Below are positions 33,514-42,190 of a stretch of 42,793 nucleotides of DNA, piece after piece. The notes beneath the pieces were generated by a model, which made no database searches, was not told the DNA's origin, and saw only the letters and a list, made by a program, of their open reading frames with translations. Made by a program: the position numbers and the translations under genes. The first letter of the stretch is position 1, and every line of letters starts with the position of its first letter. The stretch is from an uncultured Thalassolituus sp. (GTDB taxonomy: Bacteria; Pseudomonadota; Gammaproteobacteria; Pseudomonadales; Oceanobacteraceae), in the NCBI GenBank assembly GCA_913061435.1, contig CAJXUK010000026.1, positions 1 to 42,793 of the forward strand. The letters run 5' to 3'.

Positions 33514-34064
33514 ACCTTTTAGCCCGCGCTACCCACACTTGGAAACAGGCCGGCTGGCCTCCGCGGTTAGGGTTAATTCTGACCTTTGCCAGCTTCTTTT
33601 TACTCTACCCGGGTGTTACTGAGCCCATCATGACGATCAAAGCAACGATCAACATGTTTGGGCTAAAAAGTACTATTTTTGCCGAAACTCGCAGTATTTT
33701 AGAAACAGTTTACAGCCTGCAAGACGCCGGATACGCGAGTGTGGGTTTTATGGTGATTACTTTCAGCGTTATCATTCCTGTAAGCAAAGGCTTACTTATT
33801 GTTTGGGCATGGTTAAGCCCAGCTCGCTGGCGCTGGCAATTAATTGCTATGGTGAGTAAATGGTCAATGGCCGATGTGTTTGTTGTAGCCATATTAGTGG
33901 CGTTTTTCACTGCCCAAGCCACCGCCGAATTGCAGTCTAATCTACACAGCGGTTTTTATTGGTTTACCGGTTATTGCCTAGTGTCTATTTTCTCTGGTCA
34001 ATGCCTAGCCAGTTATAGTCAACACCAGCTGAACCAAACACTCACCGCAAAGGACCACTACTAA
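33510..34064 (+). CDS. PqiA-like integral membrane protein
   Basis: 184 residues with about four membrane helices, resembling a half-size paraquat-inducible protein A (PF04403): PRLGLILTFASFFLLYPGVT, FGLKSTIFAETRSILETVYS, LLIVWAWLSPARWRWQLIAM, WSMADVFVVAILVAFF. The PARWRW and KWSMADVFVVAI segments are the PqiA signature. E. coli PqiA carries two such halves and works with MCE proteins in envelope lipid traffic; no MCE gene is adjacent. Start overlaps minE by four bases. The last codons (KDHY) are part of a 15-bp repeat that continues past the stop. Confidence 0.85.
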   Translation: MNLLARATHTWKQAGWPPRLGLILTFASFFLLYPGVTEPIMTIKATINMFGLKSTIFAETRSILETVYSLQDAGYASVGFMVITFSVIIPVSKGLLIVWAWLSPARWRWQLIAMVSKWSMADVFVVAILVAFFTAQATAELQSNLHSGFYWFTGYCLVSIFSGQCLASYSQHQLNQTLTAKDHY

Positions 34065-34092
34065 AGGGACCACTACTAAAAGGACCACTAAT
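34049..34092 (+). repeat. 15-bp tandem repeat spanning the pqiA-like stop and the globin RBS
   Basis: Three units: AAAGGACCACTACT, AAAGGGACCACTACT, AAAAGGACCACTAAT. The first covers the last codons (KDHY) of the pqiA-like gene; the others carry AAAGG/AAAAGG sequences that can act as SD for the globin gene, three bases later. Confidence 0.9.
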
Positions 34093-34095
34093 TTT

Positions 34096-34497
34096 ATGGA
34101 AAGCGTCGTTTACGGCCAACAAGATCACTCATTTAAAACCGCTGGGGGCTTTGAAGGCATCAGGCAGCTGGTTGATGATTTTTACACCGCGATGGATACC
34201 CTGCCGCAAGCAAAACACATACGCGACATGCACAGCCCAAACCTTGAAGAATCGCGCGACAAACTTACCCGCTTCTTAACCGGCTGGCTAGGTGGCCCCA
34301 AACTGTTCAGTGAAAAATACGGCCCCATTAGAATTCCGGTTGCTCATCGCCACCTAAGTATTGGCCCAGCAGAGCGTGATGCTTGGTTAGCCTGCATGCA
34401 AGTCGCGGTTAATAAGCAACCATACCCGCAAGATTTTCGTGACTATTTAATGACCCAGCTTTATGTTCCTGCCGAGCGAAGTCGTAATAAAGACTAG
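34096..34497 (+). CDS. Group II truncated hemoglobin
   Basis: A 133-residue heme protein of the trHbO type (2/2 globin). GGFEGIRQLVDDFYTAMDTL (helices A-B with Phe/Tyr), KLTRFLTGWLGGPKLF (helix E, with the group II Trp), then IPVAHRHLSIGPAERDAWLA with the proximal His in HRHLSI. Such globins bind O2 and help in oxidative or nitrosative stress and oxygen-scavenging. Last gene of the hopJ-min-pqiA run, 32 bases after the pqiA-like gene with a 15-bp repeat between. No FNR or NsrR box is seen directly upstream. Confidence 0.92.
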   Translation: MESVVYGQQDHSFKTAGGFEGIRQLVDDFYTAMDTLPQAKHIRDMHSPNLEESRDKLTRFLTGWLGGPKLFSEKYGPIRIPVAHRHLSIGPAERDAWLACMQVAVNKQPYPQDFRDYLMTQLYVPAERSRNKD

Positions 34498-34541
34498 GGC
34501 ATTAAACACTGAGCGCACTACGAATATTGTTTCAAAAACGC

Positions 34542-34547
34542 TACAAT
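34542..34547 (+). promoter_or_regulatory. Candidate -10 box for the RND efflux operon
   Basis: TACAAT, about 67 bases before the adaptor ATG; predicted transcript start near 34554, inside the inverted repeat at 34551-34575. No good -35 is visible. Confidence 0.4.
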
Positions 34548-34550
34548 AAA

Positions 34551-34575
34551 GTTAATTATCAACTAACTAATTAAC
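34551..34575. promoter_or_regulatory. Inverted repeat, candidate operator of the RND operon
   Basis: GTTAATTA and TAATTAAC, perfect 8-base arms 9 bases apart, just downstream of a TACAAT -10. Position and form suit a repressor such as an AcrR/TetR protein, but no regulator gene is adjacent. Confidence 0.5.
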
Positions 34576-34613
34576 CGTTCAGCTACACTCACATACCAAG
34601 CAAGGAAGTTTCA

Positions 34614-35708
34614 ATGTTTCGTCATTTCAGCTTAACATCTGCCATTTATGCGTTTTGTTTGCTAGTACCTTATACTCATTCAGCTCACAGCGACACGGCC
34701 CCGTTACCCGGGGTTGTGGTAAAAGCGGTAGAACATTCAACCTTGGCACCTGTTTTTCAGGTAATGGGCAGAATCGAAGCAAAAGAACGCGTGCAGTTAT
34801 TACCTCGCGTATCGGGTTATATTGAAGAGCGTTTGTTTGTGGAAGGCGGCCGTGTCGATAAAGATCAATTGTTATTCCGTATCGAACAAGCACCTTACAA
34901 AATTGCGGTGCAGCAAGCTCTCGCCAATTTAGCGGGTGCCCAAGCGGGGTTAAAAAATGCAGAAGCAGAATTAGCACGGGTGCAACAGCTGAGAAAAAAA
35001 TCAGCTGCATCAAAAGCCGACTTGGATCTAGCCGAAGCACGCCGCGATCAAAATAAATCTCAAGTTATGCTGGCCCAAGCTGGTTTAGATCATGCTAACC
35101 TCAACCTCTCTTATACCCAAATCAAAAGCCCTATTGCAGGTCGCATTGGTGTAGCTAATTTCAGTGTCGGCAACCTTATCAACCCAGGTAATCAGCCTTT
35201 GGCTACCATTGTGACAACCGATCCTGTTTATGTTGAACTTAATATCAGTGAAAAGCTGATGTTGGAAGCACGTCGAAATGGCTTAGATGTGAATCAAACC
35301 AACCCACCTACACTGATTTTATCCGACGGTCGTCGCTACTCAGAAAACGGCACCTTCACCTTTATCAGCCCAGAAGTAAGCCGCACCACCAACACTGTGA
35401 TGATTCGAGTCGCGTTTGCCAATCCCGACGACTTGCTATTGCCCGGTGAATTTGTGCAAGTTCAAATACAGGCTAAGCATGATGATTCTTTGATCGCGAT
35501 TCCACAATCTGCCGTACAAAAAGATCAAGACGGCTACTACGTACTCTTGGTAGACAAAAACAATACCGTCAGCGTTCGCCGCGTGCAGTTAGGTGAACAA
35601 CAAAATGGCCAGTGGGAAGTAGCCACAGGCTTAATGCTGGGTGAGCGAATTATTGTTGAAGGTTTACAAAAAGTGCGCCCGGGAATCACCGTGAACCCGG
35701 TAGATTAA
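34614..35708 (+). CDS. RND efflux periplasmic adaptor (MexE/AcrA family)
   Basis: 364-residue membrane-fusion protein. A signal peptide (LTSAIYAFCLLVPYTHSAHS) precedes the mature PLPGVVVKAVEHSTLAPVFQ. Barrel-sandwich and alpha-hairpin regions are clear (QALANLAGAQAGLKNAEAEL, ARVQQLRKKSAASKADLDLA, EARRDQNKSQVMLAQAG) and the lipoyl return LNLSYTQIKSPIAGRIGVAN is typical. Connects the RND pump with an outer-membrane channel. No lipobox. AAGGA lies before ATG 34614. The pump gene follows after 47 bases; no outer-membrane channel gene is in the window, so it probably uses a TolC/OprM encoded elsewhere. Confidence 0.94.
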   Translation: MFRHFSLTSAIYAFCLLVPYTHSAHSDTAPLPGVVVKAVEHSTLAPVFQVMGRIEAKERVQLLPRVSGYIEERLFVEGGRVDKDQLLFRIEQAPYKIAVQQALANLAGAQAGLKNAEAELARVQQLRKKSAASKADLDLAEARRDQNKSQVMLAQAGLDHANLNLSYTQIKSPIAGRIGVANFSVGNLINPGNQPLATIVTTDPVYVELNISEKLMLEARRNGLDVNQTNPPTLILSDGRRYSENGTFTFISPEVSRTTNTVMIRVAFANPDDLLLPGEFVQVQIQAKHDDSLIAIPQSAVQKDQDGYYVLLVDKNNTVSVRRVQLGEQQNGQWEVATGLMLGERIIVEGLQKVRPGITVNPVD

Positions 35709-35755
35709 TAGCCTACCTCGTCAGCTCATTAACCCAATTTTAGGCGTTACTTATT

Positions 35756-38700
35756 ATGTTTTCTGCTTTTTTTATTACTCGCCCCAAATTTGCGATTGTG
35801 ATTTCACTGCTGATCGTTATTGCTGGTTTAATTTCATTAAACAGCTTACCCGTGGCTCAGTTTCCAGAAATATCACCGCCACAAGTGCAAGTTCAGGCGT
35901 TTTACCCTGGCGCCAACGCTGAGGTATTAGAAGAGTCGGTTGCTACGCCTATTGAAGCTCAGGTTAATGGCGTGGATAACATGCTGTATATGAGTTCTAC
36001 CAGCAGCAACAATGGCAGCTATCACTTAACCATATCGTTCGCTGTTGGTACCGATCCAGATCAAGCCGCCATTAACGTCCAAAATCGCGTTGCTCTTGCC
36101 ACCAATTTATTGCCACAAGCAGTTGTGCGCCAAGGTGTAACAACGCGCAAGCAAGCCTCCAATATGCTGATGGTGGTCAATTTATATGCCGAAGATGCGC
36201 GCTTTGATGAATTGTACTTAAGTAACTATTCATCACTTAATATTCAAGACCCACTATCACGCATAAACGGTGTCGGCAATGTTGCGCAAATGGCGGCTAA
36301 AGATTACGGCATGCGCGTCTGGCTAGACCCCAGCCGTTTAATGGCATTAGGGCTATCTACCGATGATGTTATTAATGCCATTCAAAGCCAAAACATTCAA
36401 GCGTCGGTAGGTACTGTAGGCGCACCACCTGTTTTAAACGAGCAGCAACAATTTCAATACACGCTTCGAGCACAGGGGCGGTTAAAGTCGGTTGAAGAAT
36501 TTGAAAATATTATTATTCGTTCAGAAGGAACCGCCCATGTCACCCTTAAATCTGTAGCCAAGGTTGAACTGGGCTCGCAGTTTTATGGTGCTAGCAGTGA
36601 ACTTAACAATAAGCCTGCGGCGACCATTGCTATCTATCAAAGCCCTGGGGCCAATGCGATAGCAGTGGCTGACGAAGTGTATAAGCAATTAGATGAATTA
36701 AGTCTGCGCTTTCCAGAGGGCATGAAGCACGCCATATTGTTTGATACCACTCGCTTTGTAAAAGCGTCACTCAATGAAGTGGCCACGACCTTGTTGATTA
36801 CCTTCTTTTTAGTGGTATTAGTTACCTATATATTTTTAGCCGATTGGCGTGCCACTCTAATACCAGCGGCGACCATTCCGGTATCGCTTATTGGTAGTTT
36901 TATTGCGTTGCAAGCCTTTGGTTTTAGCGTCAATACCATCTCTATTTTTGCCCTAATATTGGCCATTGGCATTGTCGTGGACGACGCGATTGTGGTGGTC
37001 GAAAACGTAAAGCGACACATGAAAGAAGACGATTTATCGGCCAGCGAAGCAACCCGTATTTCCATGAAAGAAGTCACTGGGCCTATTATTGCCACTACCT
37101 TGGTATTGCTGGCGGTTTTTGTACCAGTATCCTTTATGCCGGGCATCAGTGGCGCACTCTACCAACAATTTGCTATCACTATTTCTGTGGCCGTTGCGTT
37201 ATCGTCATTAAACGCACTGACGCTTTCACCTGCATTGTGCGCTTTGATTTTGAAAAAAGATGGCGACAGTCAAGCCAAAGGGTTTTTATGGTTCAATAAA
37301 TCACTGGATCGCATTCGAGATGGTTATGTGAAAAAAGTGGGCTTTCTTAACCGTAATATTGCTTTAACGCTAGCGTTGCTAACAACTTTAGCAGGAAGCG
37401 CCGGCTATATGTTTGCGACTACTCCGACAGAGTTTGTGCCTTACGAAGATATGGGCGCGTTTTTTATTAACGCTCAACTGCCCGACGGGGCTTCACTAAA
37501 CAGAACAGAAGAGGTTATGAGCCAAGTACAAGATATCGTATTGGCTACCAAAGGGGTAAGCGACGTCATTGCTATTAATGGTTTCAGTATTTTAGGGGGC
37601 GTTTCGTCAAACGGCGGCATGGCCATTCCAACCTTGGATCATTGGGACGAACGCAGTGATCCACAATTAGCTTGGCATCAAATTTTGCAGGAGATTAATG
37701 TAAAACTACAAGCCATTGCTGCCGCCAATATTTTTGCCTTTCCTATTCCCGCGATACCCGGGCTTGGCACAGCAGGCGGCTTAGAGTCACGGGTATTGGA
37801 TTTAAATAATGGCTCGCCACAAGAATTAGCAATGATTGTAAATAACTTTATCTTTAGCGCCAACCAAGCCCCCGAATTTGCTCGTGTTTACTCAACCTAT
37901 TCTGCCAATGTACCCCAACAAGAAATACTGATTGATCGAGTAAAAACTCAAAGCTTAGATGTCCCGGTGGCTGCTATATTTTCTACGCTTTCCACCCAAC
38001 TAGGGGGACGTTACATTAACGACTTCAATCTGTTTGGTAAAAATTACCGTGTGATGCTGCAGGCCGATGCTAACTTTCGCGATACGGTTGAAGACATTAA
38101 CGCGCTCTATGTGCGCAGCAATAAAGGCCATATGATTCCTATGAGCGCCTTAATTGATATAAAACCCGTACTGGGGCCGCAGAGTCTTAATCGCTATAAC
38201 TTATATCGCAGCGCCGCGGTACAAGCGACTCTGGCCGACGGTTTCAGCTCGGGAGAAGGTATTGCTGCACTCGAACGCATTGCCAAAAACGCTCTTCCCG
38301 ATGGCTATTTGTTAGAATGGTCGGGCAGTACCGCGCAAGAACAAGAAGCCGGCAATATGGTATTGGGCATTTTTTTATTGGCTTTTTTATTCGCTTACCT
38401 GTTTTTAGTGGCGCAGTATGAAAGCTGGAGTATTCCCGTTGCCGTTATGCTATCGGTAATTGTTGCTCTGTTTGGAGCTATTTTACCGCTGTGGCTAATT
38501 CCAGGACTCAGTAATAATATTTATGCCCAAATCGGTGTGGTAATGCTGATTGGCTTGGCCAGTAAAACCGCCATTTTAATTGTTGAATTTGCCAAAGAAC
38601 GTCGTGAGCAAGGCTACAGTATTATTGAAGCCGCAGCAGACGCGGCGCGTTTGCGCTTTCGTGCAGTATTAATGACAGCTCTTTCCTTTGTTTTGGGTGT

Positions 38701-38866
38701 TTTACCTCTAGTATTCTCTACCGGTGCAGGCGCATCGAGCCGCGTTTCTATCGGTTTTGTTGTATTAGGTGGCATGCTACTGGCAACCATTGTCGGCATT
38801 TTCTTTATTCCTGCACTGTTTGTTGCATTGCAAACTCTACGCGAAAAGCTGAAAGCTAAACAATAA
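35756..38866 (+). CDS. RND multidrug efflux pump, inner-membrane transporter (HAE1/MexF-AcrB type)
   Basis: 1036-residue HAE1 proton antiporter. N-terminal FITRPKFAIVISLLIVIAGL is followed by the first large periplasmic domain, TM2-7 with AIGIVVDDAIVVVENVKRHM in TM4 carrying the Asp pair used for proton relay, then the second half with FVPVSFMPGISGALYQQFAI, a second periplasmic domain and TM8-12 (LIGLASKTAILIVEFAKERR). Exports drugs, solvents or fatty acids. Closest in style to MexF/TtgB-like transporters; substrate not determinable. Second gene of the operon. Confidence 0.96.
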   Translation: MFSAFFITRPKFAIVISLLIVIAGLISLNSLPVAQFPEISPPQVQVQAFYPGANAEVLEESVATPIEAQVNGVDNMLYMSSTSSNNGSYHLTISFAVGTDPDQAAINVQNRVALATNLLPQAVVRQGVTTRKQASNMLMVVNLYAEDARFDELYLSNYSSLNIQDPLSRINGVGNVAQMAAKDYGMRVWLDPSRLMALGLSTDDVINAIQSQNIQASVGTVGAPPVLNEQQQFQYTLRAQGRLKSVEEFENIIIRSEGTAHVTLKSVAKVELGSQFYGASSELNNKPAATIAIYQSPGANAIAVADEVYKQLDELSLRFPEGMKHAILFDTTRFVKASLNEVATTLLITFFLVVLVTYIFLADWRATLIPAATIPVSLIGSFIALQAFGFSVNTISIFALILAIGIVVDDAIVVVENVKRHMKEDDLSASEATRISMKEVTGPIIATTLVLLAVFVPVSFMPGISGALYQQFAITISVAVALSSLNALTLSPALCALILKKDGDSQAKGFLWFNKSLDRIRDGYVKKVGFLNRNIALTLALLTTLAGSAGYMFATTPTEFVPYEDMGAFFINAQLPDGASLNRTEEVMSQVQDIVLATKGVSDVIAINGFSILGGVSSNGGMAIPTLDHWDERSDPQLAWHQILQEINVKLQAIAAANIFAFPIPAIPGLGTAGGLESRVLDLNNGSPQELAMIVNNFIFSANQAPEFARVYSTYSANVPQQEILIDRVKTQSLDVPVAAIFSTLSTQLGGRYINDFNLFGKNYRVMLQADANFRDTVEDINALYVRSNKGHMIPMSALIDIKPVLGPQSLNRYNLYRSAAVQATLADGFSSGEGIAALERIAKNALPDGYLLEWSGSTAQEQEAGNMVLGIFLLAFLFAYLFLVAQYESWSIPVAVMLSVIVALFGAILPLWLIPGLSNNIYAQIGVVMLIGLASKTAILIVEFAKERREQGYSIIEAAADAARLRFRAVLMTALSFVLGVLPLVFSTGAGASSRVSIGFVVLGGMLLATIVGIFFIPALFVALQTLREKLKAKQ

Positions 38867-38873
38867 TAGGTAT

Positions 38874-38914
38874 AATGACCTTAATTTTATTATCATCTAA
38901 AAATTAGGGTCATT
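38874..38914 (+). promoter_or_regulatory. Long hairpin in the dapC leader that covers the SD
   Basis: Left arm AATGACCTTAATTTT (38874-38888) pairs with AAAATTAGGGTCATT (38900-38914): 15 base pairs including one G-U, 11-base loop. The only SD-like AGGG lies in the right arm. It ends three bases before the dapC ATG. It may regulate translation or serve as attenuator for the preceding operon; it has no T-run. Confidence 0.6.
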
Positions 38915-38917
38915 CCC

Positions 38918-40123
38918 ATGAATCCAGATTTACAAAAGCTACAGCCTTACCCTTTTGAAAAACTGACCGCGCTTAAATCACAAGTGACACCCAATCCTGA
39001 TTTACGCCCAATCGCCCTTTCTATTGGTGAACCTAAGCACCCAGCACCCAGCTTTGTAACTCAATGCTTAATCGACAACATAGGCCGAGTCGAAAACTAC
39101 CCAACCACAAAAGGCATTCCAGAACTGCGTGAAGCTATTGCCCGTTGGTTAAAGCAACGTTTCGCTCTAACCGACGTTTGCAGTGAAAATCAAATCATAC
39201 CGGTGAATGGCACCCGTGAAGCATTATTCGCTTTTACTCAAGCCGTTATTGATCGTAGTAAAGAGGGCTTAGTAGTAAGCCCTAATCCGTTTTATCAAAT
39301 TTACGAAGGAGCGGCCTACCTTGCGGGAGCTGAGCCACACTTTTTGCCCTGTCTGGAAGAAAATGGCTTTAACCCAGATTTTGATGCCGTATCAGCGGAT
39401 GTTTGGGACAAATGCCAACTGTTATTTTTATGCTCACCAGGCAACCCAACCGGCTCTGTTATTGATTTAGAGACACTCAAAAAACTGATTGCTTTAGCCG
39501 ATAAGCACGATTTTATTATTGCTTCTGATGAATGTTATTCAGAAATTTACGTCGATGATAAACCCGCCCCCATTGGTTTATTACAAGCCTGCCAAGCTTT
39601 GGGGCGTAATGATTATAGCCGCTGCGTTGCTTTTCATTCGCTCTCAAAACGCTCTAACTTACCCGGTTTACGTTCTGGTTTTGTTGCTGGTGATGCCACT
39701 TTATTACAACCGTTTTTACTTTATCGTACGTATCATGGATGTGCTATGTCGGTACATACACAATTGGCCAGTATTGCAGCTTGGAATGATGAAGAACACG
39801 TTAAAGAAAATCGTCATCAATACAGCCTAAAGTTTAAAGCTGTGTTAGAAATTTTAAACGACCCGAGCATAAGCGATCGCTTTGCAGTGACGCAAACCGA
39901 TGCTAGCTTTTATTTATGGGCTAAAACCAGTATGGATGAAGAACAATTCGCCCAACAGTTATTTGCTCAACAACACGTTACCGTGTTACCCGGCTCTTAT
40001 TTATCTCGTACAATAGAGGGCATTAATCCGGGCAAAAATAGAGTGCGCATGGCGTTGGTAGCCAGTGTCGAAGAGTGCATTGAAGCGGCTGAACGCATTA
40101 AACGCTTTATACAAAGTGTGTGA
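38918..40123 (+). CDS. dapC: Succinyldiaminopimelate transaminase DapC
   Basis: PLP-dependent aminotransferase making N-succinyl-L,L-diaminopimelate for lysine and peptidoglycan synthesis. 401 residues. The N-terminus MNPDLQKLQPYPFEKLTALK is characteristic of this DapC group; LSIGEPKHPAPSFV and NYPTTKGIPELREAIARWL follow. LCSPGNPTGS marks the cofactor region; the PLP lysine is in HSLSKRSNLPGLRSG (about residue 244). In many gammaproteobacteria dapC lies near dapD and glnD; here it is followed by a SufE-like gene and preceded by an unusual leader hairpin. Cytoplasmic. Confidence 0.95.
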   Translation: MNPDLQKLQPYPFEKLTALKSQVTPNPDLRPIALSIGEPKHPAPSFVTQCLIDNIGRVENYPTTKGIPELREAIARWLKQRFALTDVCSENQIIPVNGTREALFAFTQAVIDRSKEGLVVSPNPFYQIYEGAAYLAGAEPHFLPCLEENGFNPDFDAVSADVWDKCQLLFLCSPGNPTGSVIDLETLKKLIALADKHDFIIASDECYSEIYVDDKPAPIGLLQACQALGRNDYSRCVAFHSLSKRSNLPGLRSGFVAGDATLLQPFLLYRTYHGCAMSVHTQLASIAAWNDEEHVKENRHQYSLKFKAVLEILNDPSISDRFAVTQTDASFYLWAKTSMDEEQFAQQLFAQQHVTVLPGSYLSRTIEGINPGKNRVRMALVASVEECIEAAERIKRFIQSV

Positions 40124-40138
40124 GCCTTAATTTAAACA

Positions 40139-40170
40139 AAGCCTTTGACTGTTAATCTAGGCTCTTTGGA
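40139..40170 (+). terminator. Weak hairpin between dapC and the sufE-like gene
   Basis: CAAAGCCT and AGGCTCTTTG can pair around TTGACTGTTAATCT. The T-tract is poor, so it may be an attenuator or partial terminator. Confidence 0.35.
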
Positions 40171-40176
40171 AAGACT

Positions 40177-40611
40177 ATGACAGATATTACAGCCAGCCCT
40201 TTTGGTAGCGAAATTACCCCCGCAGAAATCTTAGATACCTTAGGTTTTTTTGACGATTGGGAAGAACGTTATAAGTACATCATTGATTTAGGTAAGCAAT
40301 TACCCGCCATTGATGACAGCAAAAAAACAGAAGAGTATTTATTACGTGGCTGCCAAAGCCAAGTGTGGATCGACGCCCACTATATTGATGGTAAATTATT
40401 TTTTGAAGTGGATTCTGACGCTCACATCGTACGTGGTTTATTAGCGGTCGTAATGAGCGCCTACAACAACAAAACCCCAGCCGAAGTATTGGCTTTTGAT
40501 ATTGATGGTTTTTTTGCTCAAATCGATTTGGTTAAACACCTAAGCCCCACTCGTGGTAATGGTTTAACCGCCATGGTGAAAAAAATCCAACAAACTGCCG
40601 AGCAACAGTAA
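40177..40611 (+). CDS. SufE/CsdE family sulfur acceptor
   Basis: 144-residue protein that takes the persulfide from a SufS/CsdA cysteine desulfurase for Fe-S or other sulfur transfer. The core is LGFFDDWEERYKYIIDLGKQ with the active Cys in LLRGCQSQVWIDAHY (about residue 59), then FFEVDSDAHIVRGLLAVVMS. The short RGCQSQVW motif is conserved in both SufE and CsdE; dapC adjacency suggests CsdE-like but the choice is uncertain. No desulfurase gene is adjacent. Cytoplasmic. rsmE follows nine bases later. Confidence 0.92.
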   Translation: MTDITASPFGSEITPAEILDTLGFFDDWEERYKYIIDLGKQLPAIDDSKKTEEYLLRGCQSQVWIDAHYIDGKLFFEVDSDAHIVRGLLAVVMSAYNNKTPAEVLAFDIDGFFAQIDLVKHLSPTRGNGLTAMVKKIQQTAEQQ

Positions 40612-40620
40612 TACCCTATT

Positions 40621-41349
40621 ATGGCTACTCGACCTCGCATCTACACACCTGAAACACTGGCGGTATCCTGCACCATCGAGCTTGATACTCAGGCCAGTAT
40701 CCATTTAATTAAAGTACTCAGGCTCACACAAGGCGACGAGCTGCGATTGTTTAATGGTGACGGTAACGAATACCTAGCGCGTATCAGTGTGGCAGGCAAA
40801 AAAAATGCGCAAGTCACTATTGAACAAATATTTTCTAGCGATGCAAAAGTAAACCTTCCACTGCATTTAGGACAGGTGGTGTCTAAGGGCGACCGTATGG
40901 ATTTCACCATACAAAAAGCTACCGAACTGGGCATTACCGATATTACACCTTTATGGAGTGAACGCTGTGATGTGCGCTTAAAAGGTGAACGCTTAGAAAA
41001 GAAAATGGCGCATTGGAATAAAGTTGCTATATCAGCCTGCGAGCAAAGTGGTCGCAATCGTATCCCAACGATTCACCCGGCATTGAATTATGATGAATGG
41101 GCGCGGTCGGTTGAAAGCGATGCTAAATTGGTACTGCATACCCGAGATCAAAAAAATCTGCGCAATATTGAAGTGCCCAAATCGGTTGCTTTACTGGTTG
41201 GCCCAGAAGGCGGGATTACCGATTTAGAAGTCGAGTTTTGCATTCAACAAGGCTTTACCGGTCTTACTCTTGGGCCGCGTATTTTGCGCACAGAAACAGC
41301 CGCTCTAGCCGCACTGAGTGTCTTTCAGTTTCAATGGGGGGATTTCTAA
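40621..41349 (+). CDS. rsmE: 16S rRNA (uracil-1498-N3)-methyltransferase RsmE
   Basis: SPOUT-class methylase modifying U1498 in 16S rRNA. 242 residues. N-terminal PUA-like part (HLIKVLRLTQGDELRLFNGD) is followed by the knotted SAM domain: KGDRMDFTIQKATELGIT, then LLVGPEGGITDLEVEFCIQQ, LGPRILRTETAALAAL, both hallmark motifs. It starts nine bases after the sufE-like stop with no clear SD. Converges with rsuA, separated by a 16-bp tandem repeat. Confidence 0.95.
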   Translation: MATRPRIYTPETLAVSCTIELDTQASIHLIKVLRLTQGDELRLFNGDGNEYLARISVAGKKNAQVTIEQIFSSDAKVNLPLHLGQVVSKGDRMDFTIQKATELGITDITPLWSERCDVRLKGERLEKKMAHWNKVAISACEQSGRNRIPTIHPALNYDEWARSVESDAKLVLHTRDQKNLRNIEVPKSVALLVGPEGGITDLEVEFCIQQGFTGLTLGPRILRTETAALAALSVFQFQWGDF

Positions 41350-41357
41350 AGTGAGTG

Positions 41358-41397
41358 TTGGCTAGGTAGCTGGGTATCTAGGTAGCCGGGTAGCCAA
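41358..41397. repeat. Tandem and inverted repeat between convergent rsmE and rsuA
   Basis: Two 16-base units, CTAGGTAGCTGGGTAT (41362-41377) and CTAGGTAGCCGGGTAG (41378-41393), bounded by TTGGCTA (41358) and TAGCCAA (41391). It may help terminate both genes, but no T-run is present. Confidence 0.7.
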
Positions 41398-41406
41398 ACC
41401 TATTGG

Positions 41407-42120
41407 TTATATCGCGTTCACTTCTTTTGGGGTGAGCCGACGGCTCTGCCCGGGTTTTAAAAGGGGGTCTAAGCAAAGATGCCCAACAGCACTGCGATGC
41501 AAAGCCAATACAGGGTTACGAAAGCGCCCAAACATGCGCTTGATTTGGTGGTACTTACCCTCTGTTAATACCACCTCAGCCACGTTATTAGACAAAATTT
41601 TAAGTTCTGCAGGCTGAGTCGTTATATCTTCATAAGAAAAATACATGCCTTTAGCAAAGGCTAATGAGTAATCTTCGTTTAAGTCGTTTGCTAGCTCGAC
41701 CTGATACACTTTATGGACCTTAGCTTGCGGCGACATCAGCTTACGAGACCAAGCACTGTCGTTGGTTAGCAATAACAATCCAGAGGTATTTAAATCTAAT
41801 CGGCCCACTATGTGCAGGCTTTCAAGTTCAGCTCTAGAATAGCCTTCGAGTAAATCCACTACGGTAGTGTGCTGATCATCTTTAGTTGCACTTACCACCC
41901 CTGTTGGTTTGTTCAGCATAATATACAGTGGGGTCTTATTTTGTAGAACCTTGCCATCACATTCAACCCGATCAAACTCTGCTACCATGGTAGTAACTTC
42001 AACGATTATTTCACCGTTAATGACCACACGACCTTGTGCCAACATCAACTTAATATCTCGACGGTTTATCCCAAGTTGTTGGCTAATGTAACGATCAATA
42101 CGGAAAGATTTGGTATGCAT
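41407..42120 (-). CDS. rsuA: 16S rRNA pseudouridine-516 synthase RsuA
   Basis: Pseudouridine synthase of the RsuA/RluB/E/F family. N-terminal S4-like domain (RIDRYISQQLGINRRDIKLM), then IMLNKPTGVVSATKDD and the catalytic Asp in GRLDLNTSGLLLLTND (about residue 103). GKYHQIKRMFGRFRNPVLAL matches RsuA GRYHQVKRMF. 237 residues, similar to E. coli RsuA (231). It is convergent with rsmE, another small-subunit rRNA modifier. The ogt gene lies 70 bases upstream on the same strand and could share a transcript. ATG at 42118-42120. Confidence 0.93.
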   Translation of the reverse strand: MHTKSFRIDRYISQQLGINRRDIKLMLAQGRVVINGEIIVEVTTMVAEFDRVECDGKVLQNKTPLYIMLNKPTGVVSATKDDQHTTVVDLLEGYSRAELESLHIVGRLDLNTSGLLLLTNDSAWSRKLMSPQAKVHKVYQVELANDLNEDYSLAFAKGMYFSYEDITTQPAELKILSNNVAEVVLTEGKYHQIKRMFGRFRNPVLALHRSAVGHLCLDPLLKPGQSRRLTPKEVNAI

Positions 42121-42190
42121 GATTCATCGGTTGGTTTGTTATTGGGGTATTTAATAAATTACGAATACATTAATTAGAGCTAGCGGATAA

